From positions 2,666,001-2,730,000 of the forward strand of contig JAULSU010000004.1 of the NCBI GenBank assembly GCA_030512335.1: a DNA stretch of 64,000 nt, read 5' to 3'. Below are positions 34,170 through 44,497 of this stretch, piece by piece (the first letter of the stretch is position 1; each line of letters starts with the position of its first letter). Made by a program: the position numbers and the translations under genes. The notes beneath the pieces were generated by a model. The model was not told the DNA's origin. It saw only the letters and a program-made list of their open reading frames with translations, and did not search any database. Source of the stretch: Immersiella caudata (Eukaryota > Ascomycota > Sordariomycetes > Sordariales > Lasiosphaeriaceae).

Positions 34170-34839
34170 GGGTACTGGTACTGAGCGTGCTGTTGATAAT
34201 GTTGCGGCGGCGGCGTCGCATACTGTTGCTGATGCGATGGAGATTGAGCGACCACCTGGAGATTGGGGTTAGCATGAGGAGGATCAAGTTTGCGAGACGC
34301 ATACTTGGGGTTGGTTGTAGATCGGCGCAGAAATGTTTGGAGTTTTCTTGGATGTCTTCTTTACTGCATCCAAGATGAAGAATCCCAGCATGGCAAAGTC
34401 AAGGAGCACATTCAACGCAGCTGTTGCAGTGCCGACCTTCACCCATGTCGTCCAGAGAGGTTGTTCCGGCAGTGGTTCCACGTCTGGGAACTTGATGACA
34501 AAATCCAGAGCGCTCGCAAAGTAATAGACAACCCCAGCCCAGACTCCAGCGCATGCGATCAGCCATACCGGTATGATGTAGAGGTGGTGCGCCCCGGGCC
34601 TGTTGCCAGCGAAACAGAGGTAAAGTCCTAGGATAAAATGGAGACCAGCCTAAGTCTGTCAGTAAGGGAACAGGAGCACTCGTAGAGCTGGCACATACGG
34701 CAACGCATGCGATGATAAACGGAATGCTGCCGACTCTGAAGACGTAAATCGCAGCGTAGATGATGACGGCCGCGACGAAACCCTGAGCCGGCAGCAGCCA
34801 GCTAAAGGCCCTTGGAATGCCGACCTGCGAAGCACCCAT
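33593..34839 (-). CDS. Membrane protein with polyQ tract and VIT/vWA-associated-like C-terminal module
   Basis: Exons 34839-34699, 34649-34305 and 34255-33593, with two 49-bp introns, give 382 residues. Splice one joins FIIACVA to AGLHFILGLYLCF, inside a membrane segment. Residues ~20-160 hold about four hydrophobic helices (FVAAVIIYAAIYVF, IIACVAAGLHFILGLYLCF, LYIIPVWLIACAGVWAG, ALNVLLDFAMLGFFILDA), a MARVEL-like count. Residues ~175-270 are Gln/Tyr/Pro-rich and include a run of 13 Gln encoded by CAG/CAA repeats. The last ~105 residues have VIRRLCSLQHPDGHW, then HGATALTHACLADL and WAKNALDRAGGWLNG. They resemble the LQ-x2-DG-x-W...ATALA...KA-x2-WL module found at the C-termini of VIT/vWA-domain proteins, but without any VIT or vWA domain here. 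That likeness is my inference. Function unknown. Confidence 0.75.
34127..34169 (-). repeat. CAG/CAA repeat coding polyglutamine
   Basis: A hexameric TTGCTG repeat on the plus strand, read as alternating CAA/CAG Gln codons in the membrane-protein gene. The codon mix is typical of selection against slippage. Confidence 0.85.
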
Positions 34840-36324
34840 GTTGACGTTGTCGTTCTGCTGTAGGGTATCGTCGGGCTTCACACAGGTCTCCGGGCTTCGC
34901 AGCTCGGATGAAGATATCGCAGGAACCTCACTCGAGCTTCCAGCGTAACAAAACCACAAACATGAAATAAACGGACGATAAAAGAGAAGATGCCGGAGAC
35001 CCAACGGGACGGTCGCAATCAGAAGAGGACCTTCCCTGCGCTGTCCCTTGGCATTCGGGTTTGCGCCCCTCGGCGCTGGCTAACCGCACTGCGGCTGAGG
35101 ACGCACGAACGAGTTGCGTCGAGCGCATCAATGGGTGCTTGATGCAGCCACACTGTCGGCCGTCGTGTTTGATAGGACACAGCCGATGAACCTGGAACAA
35201 GCCACCGGACCGGGCAGCAGGCGCAACTGGCGCATTCAGGTGAAAAGGACGCAGATGCGGGAGAGTGACGGGAGTCCAGATGGAGCAGGACGAGGCGATC
35301 ATGCAGTGTCATCAATTGACCGACATTTCTCTGGTGTTTCTGCTCACCGTCTTTGCCGGACGAACCCAGTTCTCACTCTCGCTGAGAGTCCCTTTCGGAA
35401 GACGGTGAGCAAAGGCCTCAACTCGATGCTGAGGCGGGGAGGTTGGGCTTTCGAAGCGGTGTGTGGCATCAAAGTTTAGGGTGAGACATCTGCGTTGGTT
35501 GTTGAGCTGCTGGCAGCGGATCAGCCAGGGCTGGAGATGCAGTGCAGCAGGCGTCGTTGGAGGCAGGAAGACGCAGGTCGTCGCTTCCAACAAATGTCGG
35601 AGGCTGGCTGGTGCTGGAAATGGTCTGTTCAGCGCTATAAGCCGCGCAAGGAACCTCACCACCTCTACCTCCATTCGGGTCCAAAGACTCCAAACTGCCC
35701 GGCTCCATGATCATCGTCGTCAACCATCGAGTCGGAACCCGGCACAGCGATGGACGAGGGGGTGCCACGGCCCGTTATCGATAATATGTCCCATCGTCGT
35801 CATCGGCGGCCTCGCATCACAATCCCGGGTAGCATCAGCGCTCTTTTAGACGGACGACGGGCAAAGCACGGCCCAATTCCACCCTAGACGCTCACGCTGC
35901 AGCGGTGTTGGAGCGCCGTCACTTGCCACCCTTTGTACCAGAGACCGTCTCCGATTGGTGAGCGGGATTTGCGACGACCTCGCTCTAGGCATCCAGGCCC
36001 CCGGCTCGTCAAGCTGCTGCGCCTCACTGCAATCGAGTTGGCCATGTGGACACCATCGCGCCTGGCACACGTTTACCTTTCGGGATATCTGCGCCATGCG
36101 ACGACGCGTCTTCTGCTCAAGTGAGGAAGCTGGTCTTCGCAAATCTCCCTAAGTTGTGAAATCTTCAGGACTTTGCGCGTCTTCATTGTCCTCGCTATTG
36201 TCTTTATTTTGCGGTTTTTTTTCGTCCGTTGCTGGTCGTGTCTGCCAGGTGACTCGGAGCTCTTAGCTCAGCCTCAAGAAAGTGTGGTTGTGAGATCGGA
36301 AGCAGCCAGCAGGCGTACCCAAAC
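34840..36324. promoter_or_regulatory. Divergent region without a clear gene
   Basis: 1.5 kb between the membrane-protein start (minus) and the 367-aa gene (plus). Several overlapping ORFs of 60-130 codons on both strands show no likeness or splice logic that convinced me. Probably two long leaders and promoters. Confidence 0.4.
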
Positions 36325-37481
36325 ATGGACCCAACAGCGCAAGCATCGGCGGCCGAAAAGGCCCAAGTTCTGCTGCACTATGAACAGCAGCAACAGCAAC
36401 AGCAACAGCAATTCGCCCCTTCCAGTCCCTCGGCCAGCAATTCAGTGCCCATGTCAGAGGAAGAACTAGGAGGCTCGGCCCAGAGCCCCCACCCTGACAT
36501 TCACCAGCAGGAGACGCTCGTACTCCCTCCGTACTCCGGCCCGTCAAGCAGCAGCCAAGAGCCGGCTCCGGCCCCGATTCCCAAGGGGCCACAACGGTAT
36601 CCGGGTCTTCCGCAGCTTGACTACCGGCTTTACTCACCCCCGCTCTTTGAGTTATCGGCCGACGCCACGACCATCAGGTCCTCAGCCCCCTACCTGTCAG
36701 CCAATGCCTCGGCCCTAGTTGACCTCGTCCGGGCCCAATCCACCGTGCCGCCCAAGCCACAGCTCCACATCACGGGCAAGCGCAACTCCAAGGTGGACTT
36801 TGCTATCAAACTTAACCTCATGAGCCTCCTGGTCCCAGACGACCCTCGCCAACGCATGGACTACATCCGGTGCGTGGGCGACGGCGAGCTCGCCTTCCGC
36901 GGCGGTGTCAAGCCCAGCGCTGAGCCTACCGCCAACTCTGTCGAAGAATGGGTCCGCAGCTACATTGAGGACCAAAGTGCGGTCAAGACATTCACTCTCG
37001 AACGTGTTGTAGCCAACTTGGATATCAATTGGCTTGAAGGGCAAATCCGCAGCATGATCGCCTCAGTGGGGTACAAGGGCGCCGTGTCGGTGTCGTTCCC
37101 TATTACCCATGCCAAAGTGGTTGTCCAGAACCCCGACAAGGTGAACAAATTCTTTACCAGCGTCACAACGCTCTTTTCGGGGAAGAGGAAATATGAGGTT
37201 GTCAAAGCGGTCTGGCCATTTGCGACGAACAAACCAGGGGAAGCGGGCAGAAAGTGTCTGATTCAGAGTGAGGAGACATGGTGGAGGGAATGGAGGGATC
37301 CGATCAAATATGGTATGTATTCGGGCTCCCTTGTGGTTGAATCCGGTACTGACTGAAAGGTACAGCTATCGCACAGAAGAGGCACGGGTGGGTGACGAAC
37401 GAGGACAAATTGGAGGCTATCATGGAAGGACGAGGGAAGGAGCTACCAGTCATTGATTGGGGTCCGGAGTACCAATACTAG
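36325..37481 (+). CDS. Unrecognised 367-aa fungal protein with N-terminal polyQ
   Basis: Exons 36325-37312 and 37366-37481, with a 53-bp intron containing TACTGAC, give 367 residues. The N-terminal ~110 residues are Gln/Ser/Pro-rich, with nine Gln at about residues 21-29. A conserved-looking region follows: KPQLHITGKRNSKVDFAIKL, VGDGELAFRGG, EEWVRSYIEDQSAVKTFTLE, ANLDINWLEGQIRSMIASVG and HAKVVVQNPDKVNKFF. The C-terminus has TWWREWRDPIKYAIAQKRHG and ends DWGPEYQY, both formed or framed correctly by the splice. No membrane helix, signal peptide or catalytic motif is seen. The mixed alpha/beta pattern with many aromatic residues suggests a globular binding domain. I cannot assign a role; its neighbours give no hint. 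Confidence 0.8.
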
Positions 37482-38061
37482 CGAGTGCTCTTTCTTCCGG
37501 CCAGTGTGCGCGCCTGTAGGGGATACTGATCTGAGGCCTCTTGTTTCCACTCATAATAAGCATAGCGATGGAGTTTGGTGTATCTTGATATGCAATTTAG
37601 ACGTCCGCCTAAGGCCAACTTGGGCATTAGCTTTGTTTACAGCCCCTTTCTGTGCCAATGGCGACACTCGAACCATCACAGACGGGACACAGCCTTCACT
37701 CGTCACCCGCACCTAAACTGTGACACCAAGCCAAAGGAATGCACGCGATGAAGCCACACTGGGCCCGGATCTGGGGTAACCAATGTTGCAGTGAGTCACC
37801 CCGAACAGAACCCCAAATGACGGGTCTTGGCACCACTTGCCGAAGACTCAGCCTCAGCCTCACTCAGCTGCATTTACCCCTGAAAAGCTCAATTGAGACG
37901 CACTCATAAATGACAACATTTCCATCCCATCTCACCAACCTCAAAATATCGATATCAAAAACCCACTGGTTACACCAACCGCCTCACGCACTCCACCAAG
38001 ATCACCCCAGATATACCCAACCAAACCCCTTTTCCCACAAACACACCAAAGACCCGACCTC
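37482..38061. promoter_or_regulatory. Promoter/leader of the RNA-repair fusion gene
   Basis: 580 bp between two same-direction genes. The last ~150 bp are A/C-rich and T-poor, typical of a fungal 5' leader. No gene is seen. Confidence 0.4.
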
Positions 38062-41000
38062 ATGGCGGCAACCACCACAACCCTCCCTTCCCCCTCCCCT
38101 TCCCCTTCAGAACCATCCATATCCTTCGCCACAACCTCCCACGACACCGCTTTAGCCCTCGTCCCCCCATCACACCTCTTCCCCCAATTCGACCGTCTCC
38201 GCTCCCTCTACGACAAAGCCTATGAGAAATGGCCTCCTCACATCAACCTCATCTACCCCTTCGTCCGTCCCGAATCACTACCCGCTGCCGCAGAGCAAAT
38301 TTCCACATTTCTTAAAAAACAAAGCCAGGAGAAGATAAGAGTCAAGCTTGATACCGTCGGTGTGTTTGAGCACAGGAGGGATAACACCATTTATTTACGA
38401 GACGATTCTCCAGAGCCGAAGAAAAAGCTGAAGGAGGTGAGGAAGGGGGTGTTGAGTTCGCTGGGCGGGAAGGAGGAAGGGCGGGGCTATCAGATGCACA
38501 TGACGATTGCGCAGAGCGAGGATGTGCGGAGTGATACACATAAGTTTTTGGTGGATAAGGTTGGGCTGTTGCCAGCCGTAGAATGGGAGGTTGGGGGGTT
38601 GTATCTGTTGGTCAGAGAAAGGGTGCAGTTCGAAGGGACAGCGGCGAGCCGGATGAAGGTTTGGGGGAAGATTGACCTGTCTGGCGAGGTGGAGAGGATG
38701 GGCGAGCCGTTGGGGTTTTATGAGTCCTCTGTCGATGATTCCTTGGATGTTGGGAAAGACGCGCTGCAATGCCAGCCAACGCACGTCTTCGACGACGAAA
38801 TGGACTCTTGGCTTCCATACACTTACTCCCCCGGCGACTACGACGAGGACGACGACGAAGAACCCCCCGCCAACCTCCCCATCGCCTCCTACAATGTCCT
38901 CGCCGAATTCACGCACCCCCCTTCCTCCGCTCGATACCCCCTCCTTCTTTCCAACATCCTCACCACCCCGTCCCCCATCCTCCTCCTCCAAGAAGTCTCT
39001 GACTCTTTCCTCTCCTTTCTCCTTTCCTCCCCCGAAATTCGCGACCAGTACCCTTACGTCTCCCACGGCCCCCCCTCACAAGCAGACATCTCACCCCTTC
39101 CAAGCCTTCTCAACAGCGTGCTGCTCTCCTCGCACCCTTTCACATGGGAGTACGTCTCCTTCAGCCGGAAGCATAAATTCAGTCTGGTTGCTTCCTTCCC
39201 CACACTCGGGGGGTTAGTTCTGGCCGGCGTGCATCTCAGCTGCGGGCTGACTGACGGGTCTATTGCGTCCAAGAAGGGCGACGTGCAGCGGATTGTGAGA
39301 TACCTCGGGGACAACTACTCCGGGAAGCCGTGGGTGGTGGCCGGGGATTTCAACATTTCGACATCAAAGTACACGATCGAGAAGGCCTTGGAGAAAAAAG
39401 CGGTTACGACAGGTGCGGTCGCGCACATGGAGGGGATCGAGAGCCTCCTGGAGGATGCGGGGTTGGAGGATGCTTGGGCTGCTTGTACCGATGGCGAGGA
39501 AGAAAGGGATGGGCTGCATGCCGGAGAAGAAGGAGCGACATATGATCCGACGGTGAATGAGGTTGCCGCTGAGATTGTGGGCAGTGGGTATGGGATGCGG
39601 CCGCAAAGGTATGATCGAATTTATGTGCGGAGCGAAGGGGAGTGGAAGATTGGAGGATTTGAGATGTTTGGCAAAGAGAAGGGAAAGGTTGGTGATGGGG
39701 AGAGCTGTGCGAGCGATCACTGGGGGGTCAGGTGTTTGCTGGAGGCGGTCGAGAAAGAAGAGGTGGTGGAGGTGTCAGAGGAGATCAACAAGTTGGTAGT
39801 CCCGGTTGAAAGGTCAGAGGCCCCAGGGGGACTGGGGAGTGCGGAGGAGGCACTGGCCGGTATGGGAGTCTTTCCAACCGATGAGGAGGCGATAAAGAGG
39901 AAAGAGGCGTTGGCACTTCTGAAGGGGGTTCTGCTCGAGGCTCCAACTGATGCGAGCAGGCTTCAACCCACGGTGGTTGTTGTCCCTGTTGGCTCGTATG
40001 CCCTCGGTGTCTGGACATCAGCATCTGACATCGACGTCCTTTGCATCGGACCATTCAGCGCCAACACCTTTTTCGCCCTCGCTACTCAACGAATTCGCAA
40101 GGCCGCCGCGCAGGATGTCGACATCCGCATTCTCCGAAGGGTCAAAGCCAATACGGGCACCATGCTCGAGCTCGAGGTCCTCGGCGTCAAGATGGATCTG
40201 CAGTACTGCCCAGCAACCTCCATTGCAGAGCAATACCCGCAAATCCTCCGCGCCCCTCCATCTTCGCCCGTCTGGTCCCTCTCCGCTCCGACGCTCTCCA
40301 AGCTCAAGGCGCTCCGGGACGTCGATTACCTCACTCGCTCTCTCCACTCCAACCTCGCCGTCTTCCGCCTTGCGCACCGCTTCATCAAGACGTGGACCCG
40401 GTCTCGCGGGATCTACTCCGCCCGCTTTGGGTTTCTGGGGAGCATCCAGATCTCCCTGTTGCTCGCCCGGACAGTCAAGCTCCTTCCCGGTCCTGTCTCG
40501 CTCGAGACCCTCTTGGCCACCTTCTTCACCCATTACGCTTCGTTTCCCTGGGCCACCCATCTTGCCTTCGACCCCTTTTTCCACACCGCCCGCATTCCTT
40601 ACACTCGCACTTCTCGCGAACCCCTCGCCATCTTGGGATACTTTCCTCCAACCCTCAACACCTGCGCCGCTGCCTCGGCCCCTTCCACTCGTGCCATTGC
40701 AGCCGAATTTACCCTGGCTGCCTCCCAGATCACGTCTAGTCTTTCCTCATGGGTAGACCTCCTCCGGCCGACTGGAGCAGCATCTTTCCTGTCTTCTTTC
40801 TCGACTTACATCCGCATCGACGTCCAGTACTGGGGTATCTCACCCTCTCGTGGGCGCCGCTTCATCGGATGGCTCGAGAGTCGGTGCGTGATGCTCCTTG
40901 TGGACATAAACCGGCGCGCCATAGGATTGCATGCGCGGATGTGGCCTGCAAGGTTTCTCGTTGCTGACCCGGACACACGCGAGGGAGAGGGCGAAGAAGG

Positions 41001-41676
41001 GAGGGACTACCGCGGATGTTATCTCATCGGTCTTGAGAAAATCAGTTCGGCAATGAGCAAGGATGAGGCCAAGGCTGCGCTCGGTGGACTGCGGAGTGCA
41101 TTGAGCCGGTTCGAGGAGGTGATGCGCGGTGACGAGAAGTACTTTGATGCGCGGAGCTGCTGGCTAGCAGGCGAGATCGTCAACCGCTCCGATCTTGGGA
41201 GCGACAAGTTGGAAGTTGACGGCAGGGAGTGGGGCGAGTATACCGCCGGTGATGACGAAGAGGACGACGATGAGGAGGATGAGGAGGAGACCGAGGCCCT
41301 GGGTCTGGAAGAGCTGGATATCAGCGACACCGTGGCGAAGAAGAAGAGCAAGAAGCAGCAGCGCAAGGAGAAGGAACTGAAGCAGCAGGAGGAGGAAGGA
41401 TACAAACTCGAGACAGGGAAGAAGTTTCGCACAGCCGCCGACGTGATGAATCGCATTCGTTGGGATCCCGAGATGGAAAGCAGCGACTTCCTGGTTGGCT
41501 ACGAGGATCGATTTGTCGGTGCGAGGGAGAAGGCGCTTGATGCGTGGAAGAGCGAGCAGACGGACGAGGAGTTTATTCCGCAGCATCGCATCTTGTACTT
41601 CAAGCGTAAGAGCGATGGCGAGGTGTTGTGGGAGCGGAGGACGAGGAAGGATGAGATCTTTGGGAGTGGCTTGTAA
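38062..41676 (+). CDS. Four-module predicted RNA-end repair protein: 2H phosphoesterase - EEP nuclease - nucleotidyltransferase - MJ1316 (DUF504)
   Basis: One exon encodes 1204 residues. Residues ~30-220 form a 2H (LigT/AKAP7-like) phosphoesterase with His60 in WPPHINLIYPF and His146 in MHMTIAQ. Residues ~270-560 form an endonuclease/exonuclease/phosphatase domain with all signature residues: Asn278 (SYNVLAEF), Glu311 (LLLQEV), Asp429/Asn431 (GDFNIS) and Asp552-His553 (SDHWG). Residues ~600-1000 form a poly(A)-polymerase-like transferase with VGSYALGVWTSASDIDVLC (Asp656, Asp658), Asp712 (VKMDLQYCP) and the helical FGFLGSIQISLLLARTVKLL. After an acidic and then Lys-rich linker, residues ~1114-1204 are an MJ1316/DUF504 domain (NRIRWDPEM, VGYEDRF, IPQHRILYFK, IFGSG), thought to recognise RNA cyclic ends. 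No active-site residue checked is missing. Together they suggest opening 2',3'-cyclic ends, trimming and re-extending RNA; the substrate is not known. Confidence 0.9.
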   Translation: MAATTTTLPSPSPSPSEPSISFATTSHDTALALVPPSHLFPQFDRLRSLYDKAYEKWPPHINLIYPFVRPESLPAAAEQISTFLKKQSQEKIRVKLDTVGVFEHRRDNTIYLRDDSPEPKKKLKEVRKGVLSSLGGKEEGRGYQMHMTIAQSEDVRSDTHKFLVDKVGLLPAVEWEVGGLYLLVRERVQFEGTAASRMKVWGKIDLSGEVERMGEPLGFYESSVDDSLDVGKDALQCQPTHVFDDEMDSWLPYTYSPGDYDEDDDEEPPANLPIASYNVLAEFTHPPSSARYPLLLSNILTTPSPILLLQEVSDSFLSFLLSSPEIRDQYPYVSHGPPSQADISPLPSLLNSVLLSSHPFTWEYVSFSRKHKFSLVASFPTLGGLVLAGVHLSCGLTDGSIASKKGDVQRIVRYLGDNYSGKPWVVAGDFNISTSKYTIEKALEKKAVTTGAVAHMEGIESLLEDAGLEDAWAACTDGEEERDGLHAGEEGATYDPTVNEVAAEIVGSGYGMRPQRYDRIYVRSEGEWKIGGFEMFGKEKGKVGDGESCASDHWGVRCLLEAVEKEEVVEVSEEINKLVVPVERSEAPGGLGSAEEALAGMGVFPTDEEAIKRKEALALLKGVLLEAPTDASRLQPTVVVVPVGSYALGVWTSASDIDVLCIGPFSANTFFALATQRIRKAAAQDVDIRILRRVKANTGTMLELEVLGVKMDLQYCPATSIAEQYPQILRAPPSSPVWSLSAPTLSKLKALRDVDYLTRSLHSNLAVFRLAHRFIKTWTRSRGIYSARFGFLGSIQISLLLARTVKLLPGPVSLETLLATFFTHYASFPWATHLAFDPFFHTARIPYTRTSREPLAILGYFPPTLNTCAAASAPSTRAIAAEFTLAASQITSSLSSWVDLLRPTGAASFLSSFSTYIRIDVQYWGISPSRGRRFIGWLESRCVMLLVDINRRAIGLHARMWPARFLVADPDTREGEGEEGRDYRGCYLIGLEKISSAMSKDEAKAALGGLRSALSRFEEVMRGDEKYFDARSCWLAGEIVNRSDLGSDKLEVDGREWGEYTAGDDEEDDDEEDEEETEALGLEELDISDTVAKKKSKKQQRKEKELKQQEEEGYKLETGKKFRTAADVMNRIRWDPEMESSDFLVGYEDRFVGAREKALDAWKSEQTDEEFIPQHRILYFKRKSDGEVLWERRTRKDEIFGSGL

Positions 41677-42143
41677 GTAGCTGGTGACATTCGGATTGAG
41701 TGTCGGTAGGTAGTAAACCAAAAAAAAAAAAAAAAAAAACCGAAAAACAAAACCGAGAAACAGTTGGGGAGTCAAACACGGCACCTTACTACAGTCTGGG
41801 TGTCTTCCAAGTCAAGAGGCATGTGGGAGCCTCAGGTATGGAAAGCAAATGAGCTACTCGGCCAACGGACAGGCGCCTATTTCTAGGTCCTCGTTGAGTG
41901 TACTGGGTGGTCGCCTTATAAAGGGTATACGCAGATAAACGTACTTCGGCCCGCTCAAGATCGATGCTCCCAGAGTTCGATCTGAGGGGCCTCGCGAGGG
42001 GAGGCGAACACTCGGGGCTCCCTTCACTACCCCAAGCTGCCCTCGACACGGACTCGGCTCAATTGCCACGAAGATCGCCAGTCCGAATCCAATGACATTT
42101 CATTCATCATTGCATACTCTACAAATGCAATGGGGTATCATGA
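41677..42143. terminator. Convergent 3' region with a 20-A tract
   Basis: 467 bp between the ends of the RNA-repair fusion gene and RRN5. A 20-bp poly-A tract (41720-41739) lies 44 bp past the fusion gene's stop. No gene is seen. Confidence 0.45.
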
Positions 42144-44006
42144 TCAGTAACGTCTATTCTTCCCATCAGCCTCCTTCGTCCTTAGCATCTCCTGAGCATC
42201 AAGCTCCCACTTTGAAGGAACAAAGCCAAGGCCCTCTCTCCAGCCCCCACCGCCAGTTGTCCTCGTGTAGAGTAAATCATCCACAGGGTGACTGTACACG
42301 GCCGGACGGGCTTCCAATGGTTCCGGCTTAACTGAACCCGCTGTAGGATATCTGCCCAGCATATCCCACAAATACTTCTCCTCGTTATAGGACGCCCGGG
42401 AGTCCGCCGCGTCAGAATAGGTCTCTTGTGCGTGTGCAATCCGGATCCGCGCCTTCAGTGTTCTTTTGGCTCTTGTGGTATTCGGGTAGTCGAGGGCAGA
42501 GAATCGAAGCAGTTCCTTTGCTTCTGTTTGAACCTCGTCCTCGTCAACCCCGACCATTGGCCTGCCTCCTTCATCTTCTTCCTCGCCCGAAAGGGCATCC
42601 TCATCCTCATCTTTGATGTCATTCTCGTCGTCATCCCCATCGATGGATGGTGTGTCGGATAATGAGATCAGGTCGCTCTCGGAGGACGAAACGTCAGCGT
42701 CCTTTCCGCTGGTTGCACCTCGATATCCTCCTCCGCCAAGAGCCTCTTCAACATCGCAGTACGACATCGGTTCCTGATACCTCTCCTCGTCCAGTGGGTT
42801 TTCATCTGTGTTCTCGTCATCCACGACGTTCAACCTAATCCGCCTAGGACATCCCACCCAGAACTTCGCACTATTCGTCGGCAGCCCCAGCGAGAGCATT
42901 GCAGCTTCAACGTCCTGTCTTCGTACCTCCCGCCTGATCCCGGAGTCGCCCAGATCTATCGAACGAGCAACCGCACTAGACTCACACATGTAGATTGTCG
43001 CGCCGACTACCCTCCTTGTCACCGATACCGCCAAAGAATAAAAGTCCTCCAACGCTGTCGTCCGTATCGCCGGCCTCTCTGCCGATACACTCGTCCAGTT
43101 GTACTCCACAAACGCTGCATTCATGAATACCCTCTCCGATAACTTCAACCATTCTTTCGCCGCAAAGAAACCAATCCCCTTCATATCCTCTGGCGCCTCC
43201 TTTTCAATATCCTTCCTATTCTCCTGCGTGATCAACCAATGCTCCTCCCCCCACCGACTCTTCTCCTCCCCCTCCTCATACGCATCCTGCCGCACCGAAA
43301 TTGCATCTGCGGCTTCCTCCAGCGCTGCGCAACACGACTGGCTCAACTCAATCGCCGCAGGCACATCAGCGAGCATCACGTGTTGTAGCTCCCGAGCCTT
43401 CTTCTTTTCCTTTGCAGTCTTTTCCAGCAGCGCCAAGAACCGCGCAACCTCTAGTTCCCCTTTCGTCCTGATCCTAGACGCAATTTCCGCCGCTTTATCC
43501 GGCCCAAGCCGTGCAAGCCCCTCGAAGAGCATTTCCTTCTCCGCTGCGGTCCAGTACGTCAACCCGATCTGCGAAGGCTCCAACTCCATCTTCTCGTCCA
43601 TCCCGTCGTTAGGCACGAACCTATCAGCCGCGTCGCGGATGTCGTCATTGAGGAGGTCCAGGTATTTGTGATTGAAGACGCCCCGCGCGCGCTTGAGAGG
43701 ACGTGGCGTTTCATCCCCGAGAGGAGAAGAGTGGCGTTTGCGTGGACTACGGGATTCTGCTTCATCTGCTGACTGGCCCTCTTCTTTGAGATGGCGGTTT
43801 TTTATTCGTTTCTTGCCCTTTCTGTCTTCTTCCGAGGGGTTATATTCACTTCCTGCGGAGGAGACACTGTGACGGCGACTGGCAACGGTGAGATCGTCGA
43901 GAAGGAACTCATCTTCGGAGAGGGTCTCGGGCTTGGCGATGCTGGATGAGGAGATTTCGTCTTCTGACCCGGGAAGACTGGAGATACTATTGGAGTCCAA
44001 GTCCAT
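42144..44006 (-). CDS. RRN5: RNA polymerase I upstream activating factor subunit Rrn5-like (SANT domain)
   Basis: Rrn5 is a subunit of the Pol I upstream activating factor (UAF) that recruits TBP to rDNA promoters. One exon encodes 620 residues from ATG 44006. The first ~105 residues are Ser/acidic and then basic, with NLS-like runs (RKGKKRIKNRH, RPLKRARG). A SANT/Myb-like helix set lies at ~150-195 (YWTAAEKEMLFEGLARLGPD, KAAEIASRIRTKGELEV). A conserved helical core follows, including a likely histone-fold-like stretch (RRQDVEAAMLSLGL). Acidic runs come after residue ~430. The likeness rests on domain order and the SANT context, so the assignment is good but not certain. Divergent from IRC3. 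Confidence 0.75.
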   Translation of the reverse strand: MDLDSNSISSLPGSEDEISSSSIAKPETLSEDEFLLDDLTVASRRHSVSSAGSEYNPSEEDRKGKKRIKNRHLKEEGQSADEAESRSPRKRHSSPLGDETPRPLKRARGVFNHKYLDLLNDDIRDAADRFVPNDGMDEKMELEPSQIGLTYWTAAEKEMLFEGLARLGPDKAAEIASRIRTKGELEVARFLALLEKTAKEKKKARELQHVMLADVPAAIELSQSCCAALEEAADAISVRQDAYEEGEEKSRWGEEHWLITQENRKDIEKEAPEDMKGIGFFAAKEWLKLSERVFMNAAFVEYNWTSVSAERPAIRTTALEDFYSLAVSVTRRVVGATIYMCESSAVARSIDLGDSGIRREVRRQDVEAAMLSLGLPTNSAKFWVGCPRRIRLNVVDDENTDENPLDEERYQEPMSYCDVEEALGGGGYRGATSGKDADVSSSESDLISLSDTPSIDGDDDENDIKDEDEDALSGEEEDEGGRPMVGVDEDEVQTEAKELLRFSALDYPNTTRAKRTLKARIRIAHAQETYSDAADSRASYNEEKYLWDMLGRYPTAGSVKPEPLEARPAVYSHPVDDLLYTRTTGGGGWREGLGFVPSKWELDAQEMLRTKEADGKNRRY

Positions 44007-44497
44007 GGCTGAGATCTAAGGGTGAACGGTTGCGCCGAGGGTGGATGTGATTGGTGGTGGGTGTGGTTTTGAGGTGACATGTCAGGCTGGGATTTCCAAT
44101 TCTTGCTTCGCGAGAAGCTGAGCAGATTGCTAGAGTTGATTCGGCAGCTACAGAGTTTGGCAACGGCGCTGGCGGCGCCTCGAGATTACGCTCCTTCCAA
44201 TTGACTGGGAACAAATCCGTCGGTATCGATAGCAAGGTTATTGATAGAAATTTAGACGGCGATAACGAAACGGCACCTTGATGGATTGAAAAGCGGGGCT
44301 ACACGTGCAACAATGCAGCCCATCCCTGGCAGCACAATAGGGCAGACAGGGGTCTGAATGAACGACACGTCGTGATCCGTCTCAGCGAAACGAACCGTCA
44401 TAAACCTCGAAAAGACCCCAGTTCGCGTTTTTTAAGGTCCATGCGATGACTTCGTGATACCGAAACCAATATTACACACCGTAGGATCTTTACCAAG
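44007..44497. promoter_or_regulatory. Divergent promoter, RRN5 and IRC3
   Basis: 491 bp between two outward starts. No supported ORF and no recognised operator. Confidence 0.4.

Noticed and set aside
39950..40756. 268- and 232-codon plus-strand ORFs and a 188-codon minus-strand ORF
   Set aside because: They sit inside the nucleotidyltransferase part of the RNA-repair fusion gene, whose frame carries the catalytic motifs; these are Pro/Arg/Ser-rich shadows.
7738..44006. A Pol I/Pol II transcription-factor cluster (Rpa12, TFIIF, Rrn5)
   Set aside because: The genes are spread over 36 kb among unrelated genes and on both strands; chance is enough.
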